Source: Setaria digitata
Lineage: Eukaryota; Nematoda; Chromadorea; Rhabditida; Setariidae
Direction: 5' to 3'
NCBI GenBank assembly: GCA_003640385.1
Contig: RCAB01000042.1
Coordinates: 62,001 to 126,000 of the forward strand
Length of the DNA stretch: 64,000 bases
Notes under the pieces: generated by a model
Seen by the model: the letters and a program-made list of their open reading frames with translations, nothing else
The model's database searches: none
Told to the model about the DNA's origin: nothing
In this document: piece after piece, positions 50,676 to 60,311 of the stretch
How the letters are laid out: every line of letters starts with the position of its first letter
How positions within the stretch are numbered: position 1 is the stretch's first letter
Position numbers and translations under genes: made by a program

Positions 50676-52040
50676 GGTTAAAAATATCAACTTGCAGTAT
50701 TTCAATTCGTTACTTTGAATATCGCGCCAACATTCTAAATCGTGGATATATACTTTTACATTCTATAAATCTTTAATTCTTAAAGCAACTGTTACTGAAG
50801 TACCCGATTCCGACGATGGAATGATAGTCTGTTGATTCTGAGCACTCAGTATTTTAACAAGTAAATTATTTTATCGGATTGTGGTTTAGTTTTTTCTCAA
50901 CATTCCCAATCATTTTGATGGGATTCATTACAGCTTCCATTACAGCCACCAAGGAAGTGCCCAACCTTTAGAACACCATGGTTTCATTTCTAAAGAACAT
51001 TCTGATATTCGTCTGGAAAATCAAAACTTCCTCCGATAGTGTACGTGTATTGTGCTGTAGTAGAAGCTGAAGCACCAAGTTTCCGCCCAAGTTAAAACGA
51101 CAAAAAAACGACCAAGAAGTATTGGAATATCTTCGTCTTTTACGAAAAGAAATACAAATAGTTACCTAAGAAAGAGAAGCTAAAATTGTGGCTCAACTTA
51201 TTCTCACAAGTTACCGAAAAAGAACTGAACAATGCAACCCACTGACTTTCTTTGTTTGGTATTTAATAATACCAACTAAATACCAAGCACTCACTCACAT
51301 CAAGAACCTTCAAATCAATCATTTTGTTTACTGTCACTACTACTTTAGAAAAACAACGTTACAATCCCTTGAATCCCATGCTCAAGCCAGAAAAAAAGAA
51401 AAACTTCCAGTATTTATCGATCACATGTTGGATTTATCAATACGAAAATTCTGTTATGTTAAATATGAAAAACAAGAACACCGTGCATCAACAAGTCGAT
51501 CGCGAACAGAATTACAGAGCAAAAACAGGATTATTCAAACATTTATTTTATAGAGAAACTGAATTTCATCAAAGCAAAATGATTGAACAAAACAAACTAA
51601 AATCGGAGAAATAAACATAATTGTTCATGCTTGAGAGCATTAACTCAACAAAAAAACTCGTCGTTCATTTCATCTTTTTTTTTTTTTTGAAAATCATTCT
51701 AAACGTGATCACTTGATAAAAGCAGACTTTTTTGATTCAAGGGAAGATATTAAATGGTATATATAAAATAACAAATATATATTAAATATCAGAACAAGAA
51801 AAGCATTTAATGAAGTAAGCAAACACTGTATGTTCATCACGAACAGTAAATCCCTTTTTAACCAATTTTGCATCACCGGAAAACAGACTGCCCCAATGTA
51901 AAACTAATAGAAAACTCATATTATCAGGATTCTAAAATGCTTGCGCGAGAACAAGGTTTCGAAAAACGATGAATGATCTATGGAAACACCTTTTACTAGA
52001 GAATACCCTAAGTAGGTGTCACAAAATGTCAACAGTATTT
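50676..52040. other. Intergenic, TRAPPC13 upstream / NAC-beta downstream
   Basis: AT-rich, with plus-strand frames up to 121 codons (51188-51553) that are Lys/Gln/Thr-rich and lack motifs. I found no spliced continuation for them, so they are not called. It probably contains the TRAPPC13 promoter and the 3' UTR of the NAC-beta gene. Confidence 0.45.
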
Positions 52041-53153
52041 TCAAGCAGCCAGTTTCGCCTCCATTTCCCCGCTTTCGTGATGAAAACTTTGTCCGTGTTC
52101 GTGTCCATGCTCGTGCTTGCAATCACCAACTTTTGATTCATTTTTGGACGCTTCATCGAAATCACCAACAAGATCTAAACGTATAAAAAGTTGCCAACTT
52201 TCACTTTCCTTTCAACTAATGAAGTTCTACTCGATTCAAATTTCCAAAGCTATTAAAACCAACCCATATCTTCTACCTCCTCTTTTCTTTTCATCCTGAA
52301 ATCTCGTCCAAAACTGTTTCTTTGATCTACTGTATATAAAGTTCCAATTGTCAATGCCAAACCATTACTGGAATCTTAAGCATCTCATGCGTGGCTATTT
52401 CCACAAGTTTTTTCGTTTAGAAATGAAACTGTCACAAAGATGTAAACCTGGCACATCATCGTCATCGTTGGATTTGAATTGACTAGTAACATTATTTGCC
52501 AACTTTTTCAAGTGTGTCAATGATTCCGCTCCCAACTGATTAAGAATACCAGGCAACATTTCCGTAATTTCTGAAGTTATATGAGAATGCCATGATTAAC
52601 TGTCATTTATAATAACATATGCAAAACCAAAATCAAATGTAAATATTGGAAAACCCACAAGAGAGAACTTACGTTTGTTTTCAGCACTTCCCGTTACAGA
52701 AAATGTATTCGCTGGAACAGACGCTTGTACTTTTGGGTTATTGAAATGTATCACTGTCCCATCGTCTTTTATCATATTGACCTAAATACTTGATGTTATC
52801 AGATAATTTAAAAAAGTTTGAAAGGTTTCTGGACATTGGAAGAGGCAGGTAGAATGTAACTCATGCAAAACCTCTTCAATTCCCGGAATGTTTGTGACTG
52901 AGAGCTTCTTGAGATTGCTCTGTAATTTTTTATCATCCGTAGCTGCGGTTTTATGGACTACCTTCTTCTTCCTGCGTGCTGTACCCTAAAATACAAAGGC
53001 GAACATTTCCAAACGACAATATGCAAATCACTTAATTTTAACAAAACATAACCAATTGATAAAATGAGCCGCAAACAAAACCAACCCTACCTTACCACCC
53101 GTTCGAACTTGAGCTGCATTTTGCTGTAATTTCTTGATTTTTTCCACATTCAT
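52041..53153 (-). CDS. BTF3: Nascent polypeptide-associated complex beta subunit (BTF3)
   Basis: Beta subunit of the ribosome-bound NAC heterodimer, which shields nascent chains and limits wrong targeting to the ER; the C. elegans member is ICD-1. Five exons keep frame: 53091-53153, 52872-52985, 52673-52781, 52448-52570 and 52041-52174, giving 180 residues. The N-terminal [20 protein letters not shown] is near-universal in the family. The basic RRKKK (residues 25-29) is the ribosome-binding motif, and the NAC domain (~46-110) includes [19 protein letters not shown] and [16 protein letters not shown]. After an acidic NDDDDVPDL comes a His-rich tail ([13 protein letters not shown]) not typical of BTF3. 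The start codon is the only one possible before the conserved N-terminus. Confidence 0.97.
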
Positions 53154-54959
53154 ATTTTCTTTGCCTTCTTACACGCTAGAGCTGCTGAGTATACACCGGA
53201 AAATAGTCCACATGAAGTTCAGCGTAAATGGAACAATGAACTAATAATATATGACAGAGTTCCACGAAATGGAAAATACGCTGTACCCAAAGTAAATTAA
53301 AACAGTATTGATTCAGCTGTATGCTCGTGGTTTTTAATAATAAAACTGGTGCGACTAAAAGTTAAAAACCTTGAGTTCCTGAGCTTATATAAATGATTAT
53401 ACCAGGCAACTGAGAAGGTTTAATTCTACAGTGAAAAATCTAAGCATAGATAACAAGCTACTAAAAATCGGAAACAAGTATTTGACGTCACTTATAGTTT
53501 GACCTACTTCATGATCATTTCAAAAGCATCGATTCCATTCGAAAGATTTTCTTCATAGGGACAAATCGCACAATTAACTGGGATCTACTATCGCAGATGT
53601 TCTTAGACACTCTTGACTAGTTCAAGGAAATCTCTATATTTAACCGCCCATTCCTCATACTACAGAGGTCAATCTTTGAAAAATGAGTTGTAGCTACAGA
53701 TAAGAACATACTCACTAAAGTTTCTAGTCAATTCTTGAAACTTATTTCCAAGCCATCTTCCATGCTTCGTTCAGTTAGTTTAAAACGTTTTAATCTCTTA
53801 CTAGTATGAATACTTCCCCTTTTACTCTTACCACTTCACTGCATCACAGTTTACCCCCTCCCTCCCAACCCAGAATAAACAAACAGCTCCAGTAAATGAG
53901 AGGTGACTGGAAACGCAGAACCCTTCCTAACCCTTACTCCGTTGGTCTGTAGTACAGCGAGACCATTTCCGCTTCGCTACAACTTTTCACTGTCGATTAG
54001 TGGAATCAGTCAGTACGGATAAAGTGGCCGTGTCGTGTAGCAGTCGTAGAGTTAAGATCGAGATGGGAGAGTTCCTCTATAGTAAGTGGTACACGTGACA
54101 GGATACACGTACACCTTGAGTGTTCTCTCCCCAATAAAGCATTGCTTACATGAATTTACAAGCACTTCATGAGCCACACATTCTTTCAGTGCTATTGTTT
54201 CCATGCCTTATTCAGTCCACTCAATCCCCCTCATTAATTACAGCCACTGTTATGAAAGATGGGAACGCCATAGCGACCTTCAGTGTGTGAATGTATAGTT
54301 GGGTAACTGTCTACTCACGTAGCAGACATGAACGATATTTTTGATGTGTTGTGGTCCAACTTCCATAAACTTCAAAGCATTAGACGAGAGGTCTTATAAG
54401 GTTCCACTCTTAACAGTATCATATTAGAGTATAGGGACAAAGCTTTTAATTTGCCAACATAAAAACCCATACTCAGAGAATCCCACTCCCTTGGATGAGA
54501 GATCATGTGCAGCAGTCTTTAGTTCGGAGTATGAAATAAGCCAAGAAGGATGAAGAATTCAAAACATATGAAACTGTACAGCTGAAGGAAAACGACACTG
54601 CCGTATGTAGCAACAAACAATGTCTGTTTCAAATGGTTCGATTTCAAACATAATTTTCCTCTGAATTTATGTCAACAACAGTGAGACTCATAAATAAAGA
54701 ATACTCCGAAATGCATGAAAGAATGAAGGAATAAAAAATTTATACAAAGTCTGCATTTCTTATACGATGAGGCTAACATTGGCCTGCGACTTGGGAAGAA
54801 AACATTTCTTAATTATACAAATGAATTTGGAAGTATTTTTATATCCTGTATGATGCAACTACAATTTTAAGTTCCACTTAAAAACTTCTTGATTCTCCTT
54901 TTAAAAAAGCACTTCCTCTTCACAATCTATTAACATAGAAGTCAGAAATTATAATGAAA
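53154..54959. other. Intergenic between NAC-beta and TFIIE-alpha
   Basis: 1.8 kb with no supported gene. It is locally less AT-rich around 53800-54250, with pyrimidine-rich stretches. It should contain the NAC-beta promoter and the 3' UTR of the TFIIE-alpha gene. Confidence 0.45.
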
Positions 54960-57900
54960 TCAATAATCGAAATTTTCTTGCGTCCTTTTTATGTATATTT
55001 CTTTTTCAGAAGAATTCATCTGAGAAACCAATTCTGGTGTGACTTCGTCTAAGTAATACTTCATTCCAGCAACAAATATAACTTCTTCATCGTCACTTTC
55101 TATGCTAATCGGTTCATATGCAGCTCCCTGACCAGAACCATTCGATGTTTCTGGTTTTACCTGCAACAAGGAAATCAAATGGGCATTGCGCAAAAGACAG
55201 GAAGTTTAGCTAAAAAAAAAATCAAATGCCGAGGCTTTATGTTAACTTTCCTGATATTTTCTTGCCTTTTTCTCCTGTTCTGTTTTTTCCAGCCTTTGTT
55301 TTTCATCTTCCTGAACCGAAATATAACAGCAAAAAAAGACCTCTTCAAATTCCGTGACCAGTAAGCTGTCGATATCATTTTTGTTTCGTTCAGAACTCAT
55401 GTTTTCATTCAAATCGCCAGAATTGTCCGATGAGATTGCAAAAGAGTTCATCACTTGTTCATCTTTCTGAAAAAGCACGAGAAAGATTTGTTATACTTAT
55501 AAAGGCGTACTATTGGAAGACTACGTTAATAAACCGTTAGGGTCAGATGAAACTGCTCGTTTAACAGATGAAAATACGCAAATTTTTTTAAGTCTTTAAC
55601 TTCACAAGTTAAAAATTTTCAAATTAACTACCTAGTCGTTAGGTCAGTAACAAAGCTCCTGCATCAATAAGTAAAAATTTTTATCCATTTAATGCGTAAT
55701 ATTGATACCGACTCTAATACAAATCTCTTTGTAGCTAAGCATCCACAAAAGCAATTAGAAAAACACACCTGACTACTGTGAAGCCAAGGAACAAGCTTTT
55801 TCGGTTCAACATTTGGAGTCACGCTTTCTTCTACTATGCTAACCATGATACTGTTATGATACATTGTGGATCGTGAAGCAGCTGTTTGTTCGCTAAATGG
55901 TCGTTCACCAACTGCTGCTACTCGTTTTGCCTCTGCTGAAAATTTAAAAAATCAGAGGAAGAATGAAAAAATGAGATACGACTTCAACCCTCTACATATT
56001 TCGAAAATAAGTAGAAAGTAACTAACATTCCATAAAGACATTATCTACAACTTTGATAGAAGGCTCGACTAGATGTCTGGCAAGGCGTATACCATATAAG
56101 CTTTGTAGCATTGAGAAAAATGGAGCCATCTGTTCGTTAAAACGTGCCAAAGAAGACCTAAATTTTACGTAAGTGAAGAATTAAAAGAATATGAAACTTC
56201 TACAGAGCAATTGAAAAACAAGAAAGCAGGTACACTGGTTTCCAATCAGACAGCAACAGTAAAAACTAGCTTAGTTGAAAACCCTTATAAAATTAACCTG
56301 AAAAATCTCTAACTTATGAATTGAAAAACTGCACAAAAGGAAAGGTTTGCCTAGTTTCATCTGTTGGACCAGCAGTCTCATCTGGCTCGACAGTATGTTG
56401 ACACCGCCAGCAACAAAGCTCTTGCGTCAATGGATCAAAAATTTTATCCATTTCCATGGCGTCGTATTGATATTGACAACCAGTACAGCGATATGACGCT
56501 TTATGCACTTCGTCCTTGTCTTTTACTTCTAAACGCTGTCTATAAGAATATAAATAAAAACAAGAGAAACGAACATACAAGTTAAGAGTGAAAAGCACTG
56601 GAAAAGACGGTAAAGTACTGCCACAAGATTTTTTTAACTGATGCTAACTATGTTCTACTTCTGAATTCCTTGAAACCGTATAGAATATTACATATTCCGG
56701 AAAAGAATTTAGAAAATTCAAACAAAAGACAAGGTATGTTAAGTCCAACCAAAAGAGGTAACTCAGAGATAGAAGTATCTAATTCAAATGACTGTATTGA
56801 ACTGTATCGAGCAAAAGAACAATAAAAGTACATCGACTGCTAAATAAATCATTCTGAGGTGTGACTGACGAACCTCATATGGTCAATTTTATATTTCGCC
56901 ACATTCAATAATGCTTTGTAATTAATGAAATAATAATTGACTTTACGCGCCCGACCGTCTGTTTCTTCTGATACCAAACGTTCCTTTAGAATTTTGTCAA
57001 CCTTTAGCTGCATGAGAACCTGAAATTAACTGCAATTAATTGTATGGAGCAAAAGGAAAACAAAAGTATTTAACTTTTGACGCAAACCTTTAATATGGGG
57101 TAGTTAATCAAACTTGTTTTTAGCCTGTTCATGAAAAAGAGATGAGAAGAACCAGTAATGGTAATTTAGCATTATATCATACTGCAGAAGTACAAAATTA
57201 GCTTCATAGAGAACCAAAAAAAAAAAAAAGGAGAAAAAGAATTACTGTTCTTAGAAAACGCTGGTCAAATTTGATCAATTGCCTAAGATCATCTTCCCTG
57301 ATACATTTATTTCGCTGAACATAATTCAAAACAATATAGTGCTCTTTACCATAAAATGTCTTCACCATCAACGACGCAAACCTTTAATACGGGATAGTTA
57401 GTTAAACTTGTTTTCAACCTGTTCATGAAAAAGAGATTAAAAAAAAAAAAAAAAAGCAATAATAAATTAGCTGGATAAACTAAATGAGAAAAAAATTAAG
57501 AGAAAAGCAGCCTCGGACTTATCAAGATTAGGGAAGGAGAAGAAAGGAGAGAAGGAGGCACTGCTAAGGGTGTGCTTCAGTGTATAGATCTGTAACATCT
57601 TATTCTTTGTCGCTGTTCAGAAAAGTGTTATGGCTTAAACGTATACCGAAAGTAAGCCAGATGTTTCCTACACCGAAAGTTTTCAATAAAGAACATGAAA
57701 AGATCAACGAGGATGATACTATATAGTATAAGCATCTAATGGATCTAACTGTGTGCCCTGAAAACGAACAGAACCTAAATGCATTATTACAGAACGTGAA
57801 GTTTTTTCCTGTAATCTATTTAATAGCCCAATTACAACGAAAATTGTTTTTTCGGATCTATCATAGACAGTACTTATGATATTTAAAAAATTGATAATTA

Positions 57901-57992
57901 AACCTGATCAGATTTTCCGGAAGTTCTTCAAGGATCATTTCTCTATGCTCCTCATTCCTCCTCTGATCATTTGAATCATTTTCAAGTGACAT
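54960..57992 (-). CDS. GTF2E1: General transcription factor IIE subunit alpha
   Basis: Large TFIIE subunit of the RNA polymerase II pre-initiation complex; it recruits TFIIH. Exons: 57904-57992 (MSLENDSNDQ...EELPENLI), 57246-57381 (FASLMVKTFYGKEH, REDDLRQLIKFDQRFLRT: winged helix), 56874-57019 (VNYYFINYKALLNVAKYKI), 56351-56539 (zinc ribbon with CTGC and CCWRC pairs, ending PTDETR), 56027-56157 (SLARFNEQMAPFFSMLQSLY), 55769-55935, 55341-55466, ~55245-55310 (Lys/Glu-rich helix) and a last exon with ISIESDDEEVIFVAG. Domain order and acidic C-terminus match the family. The open frame continues upstream of the chosen ATG (KPDSYRNLLIDHDAHIEVIE), so an earlier start or exon is possible. The junction between the last two exons is uncertain. 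The intron after the zinc ribbon appears to use a GC donor. Two short intragenic duplications are listed separately. Confidence 0.94.
55649..55708 (-). repeat. Degenerate partial copy of the TFIIE-alpha zinc-ribbon exon
   Basis: The 60 bases match 56412-56473 (the zinc-ribbon exon, around FDPLTQELCC) at roughly 80 percent by eye, with small indels. The copy lies in a downstream intron of the same gene and no longer keeps a usable frame. Confidence 0.75.
57079..57146 (-). repeat. Copy of the intron end and acceptor of TFIIE-alpha exon 2
   Basis: About 65 bases match 57373-57438 at nearly 90 percent. The original carries the 3' end of intron 1, the TTAAAG acceptor and the first nine bases of exon 2. 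The copy lies in intron 2 and keeps the acceptor sequence. Confidence 0.85.
57373..57438 (-). repeat. Original of the duplicated TFIIE-alpha acceptor segment
   Basis: Spans the end of intron 1 and the start of exon 2. It is the partner of 57079-57146, and its intron side abuts a long A-run. Confidence 0.85.
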
Positions 57993-58174
57993 CCCACCAC
58001 TTTTTTCTTCGATTACTTCAATATGTGCATCATGATCGATTAAGAGATTCCTGTATGAATCTGGTTTATCTAGTATATCTTAGATAATGGATCAAGTCCA
58101 TGTAGATATCGCATTAACAGAAGAAATTTAAACAGCAAGAGAAAAGAAAACGTCATAATTCAGAGGAAAGAGAA

Positions 58175-58255
58175 GAGTGTGGTATTTAAGTTGATCTAGA
58201 GATATCCCTTTAACACTACTGCAGAGATGCCCAAAACAGTCTCGGAATCTCTGTG
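58175..58255 (+). repeat. Direct repeat unit 1 (~81 bp)
   Basis: Begins GAGTGTGGTATTTAAG and ends near TCTCGGAATCTCTGT. It matches 58627-58707 at about 80 percent, including the core GAGATATC-CTTT and AGATGCC. Confidence 0.8.
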
Positions 58256-58626
58256 TTAGGAAAAGGGAAGGCTAGAAAGATGAAATATATCATTCAGTAA
58301 TACATAGCAAGTAAGAGTAACTCAGTGGAATCGACGTTTTGTCAGACACTTGCTCGAATTTTACTTATCTCTTTCTCTCCAAACCTTAGTTACTTTAAAT
58401 TATGGCATTCATAGTGGCTCATCTCCATGCAGCAATATTCGGCGACAGCTAACTCCTACCGAAAAAATCTAGCACTTCATCTCGCCCCACACAACAAATT
58501 GCCACCACCAACCATTTCAATTTCTTGCAACCACTACTCGCAGACAACTTATGAAAATCGTGTGTCTCAGCCTCAGTGTGGGACTGTTCATGACTTTATG
58601 ACGCCTAGATGAGCCAGAAAAGATAG

Positions 58627-58707
58627 GAGTGTGGTATTTAAGTGTTGAGCTCGAGATATCTCTTTGGCATTACTGCGAAGATGCCTAAAAAGTCTCGGGA
58701 TTTCTGT
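58627..58707 (+). repeat. Direct repeat unit 2 (~81 bp)
   Basis: Same orientation as 58175-58255, offset by about 450 bp. It starts with the same 16 bases and then diverges. It could be a remnant of a dispersed repeat family. Confidence 0.8.
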
Positions 58708-59388
58708 CGTAAAAAACTTCCAGGAGGTAACCCAAAATTTTTGAACAAATTAATCCTTCATATAGAAATAACTGACGCATTTCTGCATCCAAAATAGTGC
58801 AATATCACTTTGCACAAAAACTAGAATTAGAATTTTCCATAAGGAATCAGTTTCAATGCGGGAAGTGGCGAACGAATAATATACTAATATTCAAGCAAAC
58901 ACTGCGGCAAGACCAGGTATTGGATAAACTTTCGCTAGAAGAAAACCATTAGCTTCTCGTTTCCCCGTCAATTTTATTGCCAGAACTGCACTATCTCACC
59001 TATCCTCTCATTAACGGTGCAACATGATCAAGCATCAACACGTTACATAAAAGAAATTCACACCATGGCTCATATAATAATACATGTTATCTTTGCGCCT
59101 TTTTGTAGTATGTCTCTTGGTTATGGTAGCAAGTTGACTAGACAGGAAAAACACTATGTTAAGAAAACGCTTCTACGAAATTTAATTCAGTCTGACAATG
59201 ACAACAAATTATAAATAGGATTTAAAAAGACACACTAGGTGATAAGGACAACTGGCAAATCTCAACTGCATTTTGCTTCCGTCTTATTGTGAAAGTAATC
59301 CAGTAGTCTTATAATATCATCCTGGGAACGAAGTAAGATAATCTGATTCAGTTCTCGAAGACAGATATTAGGCTTGTAGCACCTAGAA

Positions 59389-60311
59389 TCAGTTGCAGCA
59401 TCCCACAGTAGCACTACTCTGAAATTATGTAAAGGAACAGTGTTGTAGCGATGAAAATTTTGTTTTCCATCTAATTAAAAAGTCAGTTTTAAAACTTGTC
59501 ATTTGAAAGGGTAGCCCTGTAAAAGAAAAATTGCCCCTTTTACGATTGTATATTTTGAATTTCTAAATTATTCTCATTTTTGCCTGGATTTTCTTAATTT
59601 TGGGACAGATAATCAAATTTAACTTACGCCTTTTATTACTTGGTTTTCACTGAATAGAATAGCAAAAAAAAGCCTGGCGAACACTTCACCGAGAACGGTT
59701 GCCGTACAAATCCACACATTGAATGTCATAAATAGTAGCATCAAGACGTAGCTTAATGTTAGTTGGATTGCATGCAAGATCGCATCCGTGCAGACAGCTG
59801 TAGTAATACATGGAGCAAATCTGGAAATTGTGAATTTAAGTTTCAGATAAAAGTTTCTAATTGTTTGAAAAACTGAACGGAACAGCCTGACTTAATGCTT
59901 GCGACACACGACTGTTCTGTATGTAAATCAACATTGTGTGGTGGTCGAATGCCTCGAAACCATCGAATACTTTCCATGATAAAGGACATCACAACCGTTA
60001 TCGCACAGGTTGTTGCGATTCCTGAATTTATTGCTTTCATTATTTCTACAGAATATTAAAAAGGGATAACAAGGTAGTCTATCGCAGTGAGCTGTGTTCA
60101 TCGACAAATTGACTCAGGTTAATAGCGACACAAGGAACAAACCGATCGGGCTAGTGACGACCCAGAAACTGAAGAGCACTACTTCACTGGAACCAAAATG
60201 AAATGTCATAGGATGCACATGGGACATCCCGGAATGATCATGATGATCATGCATTGAATGGGTCGCAATATTACTGATATCATCGTCTGTGTGATGATTA
60301 TGATGATCCAT
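59389..60311 (-). CDS. CTR-family high-affinity copper transporter
   Basis: Membrane Cu(I) importer of the Ctr/SLC31 family. Four exons keep frame: 60143-60311, 59892-60021, 59628-59820 and a 30-base terminal exon 59389-59418, giving 173 residues. The N-terminus is His/Met-rich (MDHHNHHTDDD, then MHDHHDHSGMSHVHPM), the family's extracellular copper-binding region. TM1 spans the first junction (VVLFSFWVVTSPIG to IATTCAITVVMSFIME). TM2 and TM3 follow in YVLMLLFMTFNVWICTATVL and GEVFARLFFAILF; the MxxxM pair (MLLFM) forms the selectivity filter in this family. The TM3 GxxxG is only partly kept (GEVFA). The predicted tail SSATVGCCN ends in a Cys pair, a plausible cytosolic copper hand-off site like the HCH of other members. 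The last exon depends on a good GTAAGT donor and a TTTCAG acceptor; without it the protein would end two codons later at an in-frame stop. Confidence 0.95.

Larger units (their letters stand above)
57993..59388. other. Intergenic with a diverged direct repeat
   Basis: Between TFIIE-alpha and the copper transporter. It holds two ~81-bp direct repeats (58175-58255 and 58627-58707). The open frame at 58427-58612 (plus, Ser/Thr/His-rich) has no recognisable features. Confidence 0.45.

Noticed and set aside
51188..51614. Overlapping plus-strand frames of 121 and 96 codons upstream of TRAPPC13
   Set aside because: Lys/Gln/Asn/His-rich with no motifs, two frames compete over the same DNA, and no exons join to them.
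46402..60311. Possible operon of the four minus-strand genes
   Set aside because: Gaps of about 1.4-1.8 kb and no clear trans-splice acceptors before each start argue against a nematode operon.
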